DNA of 64,000 nucleotides from Vanilla planifolia (taxonomy: Eukaryota > Streptophyta > Magnoliopsida > Asparagales > Orchidaceae), in the NCBI GenBank assembly GCA_023846275.1, contig JAIUJO010000447.1, positions 124,001-188,000 of the forward strand. Reading direction: 5' to 3'. Below the pieces are notes generated by a model, which did no database searches, was not told the origin of the DNA, and saw only the letters and a list, made by a program, of their open reading frames with translations. A program made the position numbers and the translations under genes. Of the stretch, positions 12,897-24,173 are shown in pieces. Every line of letters starts with the position of its first letter. Within the stretch, counting starts at the first letter, position 1.

Positions 12897-13537
12897 TGTT
12901 ACACCCTTGTGTTTGATGAGTCAAGCATAAATGTGTATATTTTATTTGGGCTTGATTTTAAGTAAAATTGTTAATAATTAATTAAATCAAGCCATGTATT
13001 TTAGATGTCTAAAATAATGGTCTCTAAGAGCCTTGAGGTCATGGCATACTTCAAGGAATTTTGAGACATGCACAAGATTTTTTATAATTGAATTTCTTTT
13101 TATTTTTCTTGAATTTGATATGTCCAAACTTTGAGATTATGAGGCACACAAGTAGTATTAACATTTAAAAATATTATAAAATTATTTAATAATGAATTTT
13201 GATTTTTGGGCCAAGCATATTTGACAAAATGTATAGATATGGGTATTTGATTTTTTTAATATTATTTTGGAATCATTTTCTACGAATTTCTTTTCATAGC
13301 CACTTAATTAAGTTATAATACTATAAGAATATAAAATTATTTTTATACACTTATATTTAAATTTTTGGCTAAAAAATTCGTCAAAAATACCCTAAAACAG
13401 CAAAAGTCTCGGGAAACTGTATTTTAGCATGGGCGGGTCGAGCCGACGCCAAAACAGCCGGTCCAGGCTTTTTAGAAATAAAAATAAATAAAATATAATG
13501 CGGATGACCCGAAAAGGGCGAGCCAAGCCCGCCCATA

Positions 13538-13675
13538 GCCCGCAGAGAGAAGCTCGGCTAGCGCTGGTCAACGGTCAAATCAACAGTGCCTGGCTAAGCA
13601 AAGCCCGCCGAGAGGGGCTCGGCTAGGTCAAACTACAGTGCGGTCAAAGGTCAATGAACAATGCTTGGCTAAGTC
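13538..13675 (+). repeat. U3 tandem duplication in solo LTR (about 65-73 bp unit)
   Basis: Two consecutive units begin GCCCGC.GAGAG..GCTCGGCTA (13538 and 13603) and each ends near TGGCTAAG. Both contain GGTCAA blocks and a CAGTGC-like element. The partner LTR at 61722 has a different tandem repeat at the same relative place. Repeats in this part of U3 often act as enhancers in plant retrotransposons, but that role is inferred here. Confidence 0.7.
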
Positions 13676-13792
13676 AACCCGAACCAGGTGATTAAGTCCT
13701 GGTCAAGGAAGGGGGGAGCCAGCCCCAAAGTGGCTCGAAAGTCAAAGGGCGAAAATTCTTTATAAAGCAATGTGCCGATTTCCATTCTGCAG

Positions 13793-13813
13793 TGTGGGAC
13801 TAAAAATCCCACA
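13793..13813 (+). other. Short hairpin in LTR U3
   Basis: TGTGGGA and TCCCACA pair perfectly around a 7-base loop CTAAAAA. The equivalent site in the partner LTR (62532-62549) keeps the hairpin as ATGGGA and TCCCAT, with one base pair changed from G-C to A-T on both arms. Confidence 0.65.
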
Positions 13814-14123
13814 TTATAACTTTGGCAGGATCCAAAGGCGCAGATCAAGCCCGCCCAGATCCAACGGGCGAGAGTAAATTCGAACGGTTGTTTTGCGAGG
13901 TTAATCAGCGCCGTTCGTTCAGCGCGCGGGATCCAATGGCTCAGATCAAGTCTGCTCGGATCCAACAGTCTGGATTAAGCCCGAACGGTAAAATGAGTAA
14001 ATCAATCTGCGCCGTTCGTTTTTGGGCCCGGATCGAACGGTGGCTGCTTTCCGTCCGTTGCCCAAACGGCTAATTAATTTTTGGAGCCGTTGGGGGTGTT
14101 TTTTAGAGCTCAAATTTGAGCTC

Positions 14124-14130
14124 TATAAAT
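14124..14130 (+). promoter_or_regulatory. TATA box of the LTR promoter
   Basis: TATAAAT lies in GAGCTCTATAAATAGGG, downstream of the CpG-rich U3. The same context, GAGCTCTATAAATAAGG, is conserved in the partner LTR at 62946. It fits a Pol II core promoter that would start the element RNA some 30 bases further on. It is the only G+C-flanked TATA of this quality that I noticed in the window. Confidence 0.75.
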
Positions 14131-14688
14131 AGGGAAAATTGATGTATTTTTCAGTTTAAACTTTGCTAAATTTTTCCAAAGATTTTCAGATCTCAAATTC
14201 GAGCATTCAAGCAAAAAATGGTACATCCAAGCTCAAGAAGCAAAGCGGCAAGAAAGCTATTTGGAATTAGAGGTTTTTCAATTACTTCTCAATTTCTATC
14301 CCTCTAATTCGTCGATTGTGTGTGCCTCCTTTTTTCTCCTATTTCTCTTAAGTCATTTGCCAATTCTTCGTATTTTTTGTTTTGGGGCAAGGGCGCCCCG
14401 GCGTTTGTGCTAAAGCCCCGGGTTTGAGTTGAGCCCGAAAAAAAAACTCAATTAGGTTTGGGGATTAGCCGTAGTAAAAATCCCAAGTAGGTTCGAGGTG
14501 AACCGTAGGAAAAACCTCACTTGTAATCGGTGCATTTAGTGGATTTTTCCCAACACCGGTTGGGGGTGGACGTAGACTCGGTTTTGAGTCGAACCACTTA
14601 AAATTTGTGTGTTCAACTCTCTTTACTCTTGCTTAAAGGTTTTTAAGTTTAATTTCGAAATTCATATAATTTTTAAATACACAATTCA

Positions 14689-14700
14689 CCCCCCCCCCCC
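14689..14700 (+). repeat. Poly-C run near the LTR end
   Basis: Twelve C residues follow CAATTCA in U5. The partner LTR has only a CACCCCCC run at 63534-63540, so the run length differs between copies, as expected for a slippage-prone homopolymer. Confidence 0.85.
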
Positions 14701-14733
14701 TCTTGTGGAATTTCCTTAGCACGAAACACTTCA

Positions 14734-14738
14734 CACCC
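14734..14738. repeat. Right target-site duplication of solo LTR
   Basis: CACCC directly after the terminal CA of the LTR, identical to 12892-12896. Confidence 0.85.
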
Positions 14739-16107
14739 TCCACTAGAATTTGTTCATAGTTCATTCATGCTAAATTATTGTCTTTACTAGCTTTGGTGTT
14801 TTCATTCTTAACATTATTACATCCAATTGTAAAGCTAGGCTCATCATGCACACTTTAACTAACCCAACATTGTGGAAGAACTATCCTTGGCAACGTGAAT
14901 CCTAAAAATTAGAAAACTTTAATTTTGCATTATTCATGCAATTATTTTAAAATATTGGAGTCCCTTACTTGGAATCAAGACTTACACATGATGCACTAGA
15001 TTGCAGAGCATGCATCCTATCGAGAAATCAAGTTGAAGTTTTCATTTATGATTTTAAAGAGGAAGTTGGATATTTAAATCTTAATTATCTCCTTGCCTAG
15101 AGGTTTTGAGAAGCCCTTTATCTACTCATAGCAGGGATGTCGTGACCATGACAAAAAAAAATAAGGTGGCCTAGCCATGAGTAGGAAGAGAAGAAATAAA
15201 CATTAAAATTTGAATAAAGACAAGATAGTCATTGTAGGTGTCTCTTACAAGGTTCCAAAGGATGGATGAACCTTGAGATAACAAAATAAAATGTAGATAA
15301 AATCTAGGTAATCGGACCAACTATGTTGTTAATGAATGCATATGCTTTAATTAAAATATAATCATGTTGTAAATTGTAGTCATCCTTTTATTTAACTCTA
15401 ATATAAGAAGAAAGTAGTAAATTGAGGCATGTAGTTTTTCTTATATTTGCTAAAGGAATGCCTAAGATTTACTTTACGCAATCTCCACATTATAATATAA
15501 AAAGATCAAAGAATATTAAATATTCTCCGACTCTAAAGATTGATGTTAGGGTTTTATGGTCAATTAAATGATTAAGTGAAGACCATTTAAAGATTCATCA
15601 AATCATTTACAAATTTTGAAATTTCATTGATGTGTGTTTCCAAGGTTCCCTTACCAAAAAAATAGAACATTTCTAACATTAATTTTGTGTGCATTTTGGT
15701 TGTTTAGTTATGTTGTGTTGCATGAAAATTAAAATTAAAATCTATGTATAGTGAATGGCACATTCTTCATTGCTCTTTGTTAGAAAAATAGTTGAACTAA
15801 ATTTCTAAGATTCTATAAATTATTCCTACCAATTTTTTCAAGATATCATGTTATGTGAAAAAAAGATTTTATGAATACAAGTGATGAAATCTTTAAAGTT
15901 TTGCAAAAGAATATACCATACTTGGTTAAGATTTCTACAATTAACCTTGATAAACCTAGTTTTAAACTTGAATGCATGGAATGTTGAGAAGATATATTTA
16001 TAAACATGAGAACTTGATAAAGAATTGGTTAAAGTCAATTTTTTGTAATGTAATCTTTGCATAAACCATAAACATTAAGGTAATTCTTGATAACATAATC
16101 AAACCCT
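14739..16107. other. Unassigned AT-rich sequence
   Basis: I see no gene, transposon domain or tandem repeat between the solo LTR and the assembly gap. Confidence 0.4.
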
Positions 16108-17068
16108 NNNNNNNNNNNNNNNNNNNNNNNNNNNNNNNNNNNNNNNNNNNNNNNNNNNNNNNNNNNNNNNNNNNNNNNNNNNNNNNNNNNNNNNNNNNNN
16201 NNNNNNNNNNNNNNNNNNNNNNNNNNNNNNNNNNNNNNNNNNNNNNNNNNNNNNNNNNNNNNNNNNNNNNNNNNNNNNNNNNNNNNNNNNNNNNNNNNNN
16301 NNNNNNNNNNNNNNNNNNNNNNNNNNNNNNNNNNNNNNNNNNNNNNNNNNNNNNNNNNNNNNNNNNNNNNNNNNNNNNNNNNNNNNNNNNNNNNNNNNNN
16401 NNNNNNNNNNNNNNNNNNNNNNNNNNNNNNNNNNNNNNNNNNNNNNNNNNNNNNNNNNNNNNNNNNNNNNNNNNNNNNNNNNNNNNNNNNNNNNNNNNNN
16501 NNNNNNNNNNNNNNNNNNNNNNNNNNNNNNNNNNNNNNNNNNNNNNNNNNNNNNNNNNNNNNNNNNNNNNNNNNNNNNNNNNNNNNNNNNNNNNNNNNNN
16601 NNNNNNNNNNNNNNNNNNNNNNNNNNNNNNNNNNNNNNNNNNNNNNNNNNNNNNNNNNNNNNNNNNNNNNNNNNNNNNNNNNNNNNNNNNNNNNNNNNNN
16701 NNNNNNNNNNNNNNNNNNNNNNNNNNNNNNNNNNNNNNNNNNNNNNNNNNNNNNNNNNNNNNNNNNNNNNNNNNNNNNNNNNNNNNNNNNNNNNNNNNNN
16801 NNNNNNNNNNNNNNNNNNNNNNNNNNNNNNNNNNNNNNNNNNNNNNNNNNNNNNNNNNNNNNNNNNNNNNNNNNNNNNNNNNNNNNNNNNNNNNNNNNNN
16901 NNNNNNNNNNNNNNNNNNNNNNNNNNNNNNNNNNNNNNNNNNNNNNNNNNNNNNNNNNNNNNNNNNNNNNNNNNNNNNNNNNNNNNNNNNNNNNNNNNNN
17001 NNNNNNNNNNNNNNNNNNNNNNNNNNNNNNNNNNNNNNNNNNNNNNNNNNNNNNNNNNNNNNNNNNNN
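16108..17068. other. Assembly gap (961 N)
   Basis: An unbroken run of N. Nothing can be said about its content, and the true length may differ from the number of Ns. Confidence 0.99.
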
Positions 17069-20000
17069 GCGAACTAAGATTTAAAATATTAGTTATGATA
17101 AGGATAATATGTGCAAAAGTTCAAGCTAACAATAAAGTTTATTTATATATGTAACATCTAAGGCATTTTAAGATGGCCTAGATAGTCTAAAAGAATTTCT
17201 AAAACACCACGATAACAAATAGATCATCTTATATTCCTGATTAAGGTTTTAAGATTCCATAGGTTTACTCATTATAGGTAAAGTTTGATACGATTAAGAT
17301 TAAGATGTATAATTTGATGATCTTGGTTAAGATTAGATTTTTTGATGTAATGTTCATCAGTTTTGGACCCTCAAGCTACAGATTGGTATAGTTTGATGGG
17401 GAATATTCGATTTGTGATACATGTTTATTATGTAATTTTCTTAGTTCAAAAATGTGAGATAGATTGCATGATCACATACTCCAATAACTTTCATCATAAA
17501 CTCATGAATTATATTTGTTTAGTGATCATGGATATATATATATATATATATTGACATATCTGACTATTATATTAATTATACTCTACATTATATATTAGAT
17601 ATCGATCCTTGTCACTACATTTTATTTCATTAGCATGACATACATATTCCTTATTGAGCATCAGGCACTCTCTCACAATTTTGATATGAAACACTAGGGA
17701 GACAATAGCTTGTTTAAGAGCTAGAGATTAGGGATTTTTTATTCAACATCTAGTAATTCTTTAGTTCTTTTTGCATCCCTTACATTTTTAGTAGCCATCT
17801 TATTACTTTTGAATTTGATAATGCGAGTTGATGGACATTGGTTTGTATTGGACATGACTTTAGGATATTGATATTTTCATATTGTATTATTTCTTATGAT
17901 GAACTTCACCTATAAATACTTTGATGTATACCTATGGCATGCATAACTTCAATTGTACTTTCTTTTTTACTATCTATTTGTTAGTATATGTTAGTAAGTT
18001 ACCTTAGTCTACGGTGAACTAGTCCCTGTACCATTTGGGTAATCAAATTGTTAGGAGGTATGTTTCATTGTAGGAAACATGCTGCAAACATGATTAGATT
18101 ATGGAATTGCAACTACTAGTTTGAATTTCAAGTTAGATGAGTTAAAAGGTATCTTTCCATGTCCCTTGACTATATATATGCTATGTTGTAGTAGAGATTT
18201 TATATAAGACAATTTGCAAAAGGCTCAAGTGTGACCCTGAGCTAGAAAAGAATAAGATCTTTACATAGTTTTAAAAAAATGTGACAAAGGAAAATGAGTT
18301 TAAAAAATTAATTATTTGCTTATTTTTCTAACTAAAATGAACATTTTATGCTTGTTCTTCATTAAGGGTACTTAAGAGACCATTACTTAATGTTTCATCT
18401 AATGAACTTCTAAATAATACAATGCCGATGATGTCACACCTTTATGTATTTCATTACAAGTGTTTTACTTTAAATAATTAGAAACTTAGTTTAGGAAAAT
18501 TTGATGCAAACTTTAATTAAGGTATTTTTTCATCATTGTTTATGAAAAGGAATTTATTTTATGAGGCTAATTTTATGATTTCCTTGTTTGATACAAGTTG
18601 ATGTCTAATTACAACTAATCTAATTTAGTTACTATAATTAAAGTGTTCAACTTTGACTTGAGTCCATTAGCCCACAACTTTAAAATGTGATATATTTTTT
18701 TGCTACTAATACTTATTATATTTTCTTCATCCAATAGTAGGAGATTTCAAAAATAATGATGCAATATATAAAAAACTGTAACAACACACTTGTGCGATAC
18801 AATAACTGAAGAGTATCCCAACATTCTACTGTGTGATAATCTAAGTGATGTGTCATATAATCAAGTTCTAGTTAGATGCATAACAGTCAAAATATGATCA
18901 CTTAAACTTTTTTTTTCAAAAGAATACATATGTGAAGTAGAGATGACACACATCAACATGGTTCAAAGATATCTAAAATGAACCCTGTCGTCTTTGTTAG
19001 ATAACTACTTCCCAAACCAACTTAAACTTTTCTAAGGCTAAACATCAAGCTGTTCCAAGCATCCCATCAAGAAAATGAAGGGATTACTCACTTTAGAATC
19101 CATTTAGGTTTACTAAAGGGCTTAAACTAATGCCTCACACAACTTACTAATGACATGTCGCAAGATACCCAACTGTGTCTTAGTTAGGATTCACTTAGTC
19201 ACAAGAATTCCAAGGATTTATCAAAGTTTAATGCACCATTCTAGTTTTCATGGCCTGGCATATGGTTTAATTTGTACAAACTCGTGGTTTAATTTTCCTT
19301 GTATTATAAAGCCTTAGTTCTAACTACTTAGTAATTCAAGTTGTGATGAAACATTAAGCTAGATATCCTCCAACCAAGGTAATGAATATTCAAATAACTT
19401 ATACTAACATTCTCAATTTGCATAATACAATAGTTGGTTCTTGAAAATCATAGATTTAACTGGCTACCAATTTTAATAAAAAGCATTCATGTGTTAACTA
19501 AAGAATTAAATAGTTTTCATTTAATAGTTTGGATATTTTTTGACATTCTCCATCTTGACGCAAGCATATTTTGCATACATACTCATGTAATCAACAAAAA
19601 ATTTCATTTCAACAAAAATTTAACAATAATTATATGTAGTCATGTCTTGGTTAAGAGACAATAAATACTAATAACCAACACTCAAAGGCCAGGTTTTCTA
19701 TTTTAGATATTCATTAATGAAAAATTTTTACTTTGCAAGCATCTGTTCATGATATTCCACCTTACATTAATGTGTATGATTTTAGTGAATAATATGCATG
19801 GAAATTCAATAACATTTCACATGGACAAAAAAAAACAAGTCCATTACAAGATCACCAATTACTTGAAGTCATAGGTAGAGCACTTTTTTATCTAACAAAT
19901 TTCATGAAAAAGGGACTAACTAACTACTTCTAACATCACTTTCAAAGTTCATAACATGAACATTTAGCAATACAATCATGCTTACATTTCCATAGATTTT

Positions 20001-20620
20001 AACTACATTTAACACTTAATCTCAAGGAACATTATACCTTGCAATCTTATCAGAGGGGTTCTCCTTGTATAGGTTTTTTTCCACTTCTTGCTCACAAGTA
20101 TCACTTCCTCATCCCTTAGTTTCAATTGATTGTCCACCAATCATGTTCTTAAGGCTTAGTATTTATTTCTAAAACCTATCAAAACCATACCTTAAGGCTT
20201 AAATAGTATTTTCTAACAATCTTTAATCAAACTATTTTCTTAGCAACAATTTAGGGTTTTATCATAAGCACCTAGCAATTGAAATCAAAGCTAAAGTATT
20301 CCTCAATATTAGGAGTTTCATACAAATTTTATGTTGTATATCCAAAGTTGTACATAGATAAATAAGTTGTAAACCTTTTTATTTATGTTATTTAACTTGT
20401 TCTTATAAAATTTAATATAGAATACAACACGTTATAAAAAAGCCTTTCATGGTAAAATTATCCTTGTTTCCAATTTAAAGATTCAAGATTCAAATTCAAA
20501 ATGCAAATTCTCTCAACATTCGAGAGTTAAACACTTTTTAATTCAAAATTGTAATTTTAAATGCCATATTGAGGAAACATACCAAGTCTAATTGAGTTAT
20601 GAATAAGTAGAAAAAATTGT
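17069..20620. other. Unassigned sequence, probably including a gypsy LTR at the right end
   Basis: No gene is recognisable. A (TA)n microsatellite lies at about 17531-17551. The right end (20620 leftward) should be LTR of the minus-strand gypsy element whose pol tail begins at 20631, but I could not find the far LTR end or a second copy. The remainder is AT-rich and featureless to my reading. Confidence 0.4.
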
Positions 20621-20641
20621 GGGTGTGACATCCTCCCCACC
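20621..20641 (-). other. Polypurine tract and LTR start of a gypsy element
   Basis: The minus strand reads GGTGGGGAGGA followed at once by TGTCACACCC. A purine tract running into TGTCACACCC is a very common 3' LTR junction of plant gypsy elements, and the preceding reading ends in GGEDVTP, the usual tail where the pol frame runs over the tract. LTR sequence therefore extends leftward from 20630. Confidence 0.65.
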
Positions 20642-20900
20642 TTAATTTAGATTTCCTCTTTGAAATTCATAGAATTACTCTAGCCATTTGTTGTGCCTTT
20701 AAACCTTAGCCACCTTAGTGGCTTTACGATACAAGTATGTCTCCTTCTTCAAGTATGTTTGTTTTACAGTATGACCCAAGGTTTCATTATTAAGAATTTT
20801 TGCTAACGCCCTATTAAACTTTTGTAGTTTCATTGAGATAGCAAAACCTTTGTGCTAGAAATGGAATCATCGGGTTAGTACATTTCTTGAATGACATTTC
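20642..20900 (-). pseudogene. Gypsy pol C-terminal tail, broken
   Basis: On the minus strand a short, lysine-rich reading (KGFAISMKLQKFN, then KQTYLKKETYLYRKATKVAK) leads through a stop to the polypurine tract. I recognise no catalytic domain in it. The call depends on its position directly before the tract and LTR junction and on composition. Upstream integrase or RT was not seen to the right, so the element is strongly truncated or too decayed to read. Confidence 0.4.
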
Positions 20901-22379
20901 TTCTAGTTGTTTTATTTCATTAATGTAGATAAGATATTATTTCCATGACTAATTATTGGTTATATTTATTTATGTACATTGCATGATATTAGACTACAAT
21001 TGTGGGCTTTTGTAACTATATGTTTACATTTATTTTAGATAGAACATGACTTATACTATCATTTGAGCAGTTCAATTTCATGATTTTTATTTCTTTGATG
21101 ATGGAATGTGATGCTTTGGGTTTATATGATTATGTTGGCATTTTGGCACATATGGCCACACTTGTTCATTAAATAATGGATATTTGAATTTGGTTTCACC
21201 TAAGAGATTAAAATAATGTCCTATAAAAACTTAATGTGATGGGTATGAGGGTTCATGATAAAAAATACTATGTAGATTATCTATTATGCTTTTTTAAGAT
21301 GTAATGAATAGAGAATAGATAGTTAATGAATGGTGAAGGTGGGATAAATGAGCAATATAGCAAATGAGGTCATTAGAAGAACATATGACCAACTCATTAT
21401 AGATGAAAATAGAATTAAATGGTCTAAGTCACAGGTAGATTTAATTTTGTTGCCATGCTTGGGAGTAAATGTATTAAAAAAAAAAGTAGATCTTATATGG
21501 TAGAGTGTGACAGAGTGAACACCAAATACTTTAACTTATTAGTCATGGACAAAGGATCTAGCTTTCCATCCACAAGTAAAATAGGAAGGGAGGCCAAACT
21601 GATGAAGATAATAAGATCAGTATCAAGTTTATTCAATACTTTGAAGACCTTTTGCTTTATTTTGATGAGAATTACAATATGGAAGCAATTCAAAACATAA
21701 GTTCACAACATTCATTGCATTTTTTAAAAGGACGAACTTGGCCAAATCACCCATGAGGATTCCATGGAAGATCATAAAAGAGTAGTGTAAAGTTTAAATG
21801 GTAGAAGTTCACAAGGTCTACTTGGATTTACTAATTAATTTTATTTGCATTACTATGATATTATTACAATACATTTGTTGGATGCTACCTAAGCCTCATT
21901 AAGAAAGAGGCCAATTCTACCATCAATTGCAAATACCTAGCTAATCCCAATACCAAAACGAAACTCTACAGTGTCATCTAATGTTTTGAGGCCAACAAAA
22001 TTATAAAACATTACCTTCAAGGTTTTCAAAAATACTTTAGACAAAAGACCCACCAATATCCTATAGGTAAGAATTTCTAAAGAATGGATCGCATTTGTAA
22101 ATGGAAAAAAAAGATTTGATGCCATTCTTTAATAAATGGTTTTTAAGCTATCCCAATCGAAAAAATAGAGGATATATTGTCATTGTTATCTTATACATGT
22201 TGTTTGCATTGGTTAGGCTCAACTGGCCTTCTTTATATAAATTATCATAAATGTATGGATTTCTTGCAAACTTCATTTAGTTAGTTATAAACCACCCTTA
22301 ATTTAGTATGCACTTTATGTTTTAGTAGGTACCCTATTCTAATAAATTGTTTCTTTATCATTTTTTCCAAATCATGCAA
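20901..22379. other. Unassigned AT-rich sequence
   Basis: No supported feature. Short open stretches near 21455-21700 and 21937-22125 lack recognisable motifs. The right end may include more of the copia pol that becomes readable at 22380. Confidence 0.4.
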
Positions 22380-23060
22380 AGGTGTAAAGGAGGAAGTCTT
22401 CATTTGACCAACTTCTTTTACCATGCATGTAAAGTTTTTAAGTCATGGGCTTAAGAATATATATTCTACGTGGTAAATGGACAATTAGAGTTGCTACAAT
22501 TAGAATTCGTTGAAAGCCCATTCATCCACAAAATCTAGCATGATGTATGATTTTGTGATAATTGATGACTTTTTAGATTACGTTTATGTTGTTCATTATT
22601 AGGAAAACTAGAATTTTGATAGTTTACATATCTGTTCAATAGATTGCAAAAGGAGCATGACATATCTTTAAGGTTTATTAGAACTAACCAAGTAGGTGAA
22701 TTTAAAAAAAAATATAGAATATTGTAATCATAATGGAATACCATCACTTTCTCATAATTTAAAACACCTTAAAACGATGATGCACGTGAGAGATGAAATA
22801 GAACTTTACAGGACATGGCTAAGAATATGTCGAATGAGTATAATATTCCAAACGTTTTCTCTCGTAATGTCATTTATTTCTTGGTATGTAAATAATAGTG
22901 TTCCTATAAGGCATTTACTTCATGTTCTCCTTATGAACTATTATATGATAAAAAGGCTAATAATATCTCACTTGCATGTGTTTTTTGTTAAAAACTTTTT
23001 TATTAATGAAAAAAATTATATAAGCATGATCCAATATATGATGAGGGAATTTTATTGCTA
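22380..23060 (+). pseudogene. Ty1/copia integrase, broken (copy B)
   Basis: Plus-strand reading across several frames: GQLELLQLEFVESPFIH near 22480 (end of GAG-pre-integrase), FCDN near 22550 (catalytic D region), IRTNQVGEF near 22680 (for the usual IRSD.GGEF), and FKTPKNNDARERNRTL-like residues near 22760-22800 (for TPQQNGVAERKNRTL). MAKNMSNEYNIPK then leads to ISHLHVFFVKNFFINEKNY near 22960-23020, the C-terminal landmark before the RT link. It matches 54640-55200 in order and wording. Frameshifts and stops exclude function. Confidence 0.85.
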
Positions 23061-23109
23061 TGCTTCATGAATAGCAATTCATACAAAGTACTAAATAAGA
23101 GAACTTAAG

Positions 23110-23475
23110 CTAAAAAAGAAACTATTAATGTGAGGCTTTATGAATCTCCTTGTGGTTGACATACTAGTCAAATGTTATTTGATCAAATTAGGAAGCATGA
23201 AGAACTATTTGCTCATGATGAACCATTACATAACAAAATCAAAGGGAAAGTTATGGGACATTATAGAAAAAATAGAAGTGAATAAGAATGCCATTGAAGT
23301 AAAGATGTTTAAAGAGATTATTGTTTCAATTTTTTACCTTAAATCTAGTAATCGTATATTATTATTTAGCGTAAAATTGTGTGTTAGATTTTATGCCAAT
23401 TTAAATAAACCCAATATTCAAGCTATGAAGAAAAGTTTTAAATATCCTATTGGAACCAAATCTCTATGCCTAAGG
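23110..23475 (+). pseudogene. Ty1/copia RT C-terminal part, broken (copy B)
   Basis: A link region (NVRLYESPCG, then DEPLHNKIKGKV) is followed at about 23310-23470 by MFKEIIVSIFYLKSS, LFSVKLCVRFYANLNKPN and AMKKSFKYPIGTKSLCL. These match the end of copia RT (MYK..IGSLLYLT, SVCLCARFQANPK, AVKRI.RYLIGT). The catalytic core with the YVDD motif should lie before this but is absent: only about 80 codons separate the integrase link from the RT tail. The same gap exists in the second copy at 55.3-55.5 kb. Confidence 0.82.
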
Positions 23476-23960
23476 TGCATTAGATGTGAAATAGGTTATG
23501 TCTTTGTTTCAAAGAATATTGTTCATTTTGCTTGGAGTATGACCGAGAAGCAATTCGCATATATTACATCTTAGTTTCATGGAAACTTGCTTATTTCAAG
23601 GGACATAAGAATAAATTGTGTTTTTTATTTACAATAGAATCGTAGAATAGAGTAATTAGTAATTATTTCGCTCAACATTTTGCATTATGTAACAACATTA
23701 AGATTATGGCATAAACTTCATCGATGTACTAGTCCATTGTGACATTCCTGGTGCCAATGTCTTATAAAAGTAACTAGTTCAACATTCTTATGTTAAGAAC
23801 AATGATATGAGAAACCACATTAAATTAAATACTATAAAAAAGGATAGTACTCTAGGATTTTTGCACCTAGTGCTCAATTAGTAGACTTCTTTATAAAATC
23901 GAGGTTGCCAACACCTTCATTTGACTTTTCCTAACATTTCAAATTAACAACCCTTTTGAA
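23476..23960 (+). pseudogene. Ty1/copia RNase H, heavily decayed (copy B)
   Basis: Fragments on the plus strand follow the RT tail in the right order. The clearest lies near 23780-23930, where a broken FNIPMLRT stretch stands for VQHSRTKHIEIRHHF and a later piece for QLADIFTKPL. The better-preserved partner at 55650-56115 supports the identification. The pol reading ends near 23970. No active-site set can be made out. Confidence 0.6.
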
Positions 23961-24162
23961 TTATTCAACTAAAGGGAGGAGCGGCATGCTATAATTTAAA
24001 AGGAGTTCAGCTTTCATTTATGCAGAATTTTTTCTGTGTTAGTACAGAATTTCATTGAATATTTGTTGTGTTAATGTTGCATATCTTTTCTACTATTTTC
24101 ATACTTTTATCATTGAACATTGGCAGAGTTTTTACTTCAGTAAAGTTTACGTAATCAACTTC

Positions 24163-24173
24163 TAGGGTAGATT
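24163..24173 (+). other. Polypurine tract and candidate 3' LTR start (copy B)
   Basis: TAGGGTAGATTGATG aligns with TGGGGAGATTGATAT at 56338-56352. GGGGAGA directly before TTG is the usual end of copia internal sequence. The LTR would begin at the TG at 24173 (partner 56349). Confidence 0.5.

Larger units (their letters stand above)
12897..14733 (+). mobile_element. Solo LTR, 1837 bp, Ty1/copia family shared with 61722
   Basis: It starts TGTTACACCC and ends ACTTCA, flanked by the perfect 5-bp duplication CACCC. The sequence aligns along its length with the 5' LTR at 61722-63572 (1851 bp), which is followed by a primer site and gag; here neither primer site nor coding region follows, so it is a solo LTR. 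This is the usual product of recombination between two LTRs. Visible parts are a U3 with a G+C-rich, CpG-rich section (about 13420-14080), a TATA box at 14124, and a U5 ending in a 12-C run and TCTTGTGG. Its CpG sites are much better kept than in the partner copy, which suggests a more recent insertion or weaker methylation-driven decay. Confidence 0.92.

Noticed and set aside
13669-14073. Overlapping open stretches on both strands in the G+C-rich part of the solo LTR
   Set aside because: They exist because the LTR section is G+C-rich and has few stops. The partner LTR does not keep them, and they lie in U3 upstream of the TATA box.
22535-22747. Minus-strand open stretch opposite the copia integrase
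   Set aside because: The plus strand carries the recognisable integrase blocks; this is its antisense shadow. The same applies at 54686-54904.
23965-23982. AAAGGGAGGAGCGG as polypurine tract of copia copy B
   Set aside because: It aligns with the end of the pol reading in both copies. The GGGGAGA/TTG junction about 190 bases downstream fits the internal-to-LTR boundary better.
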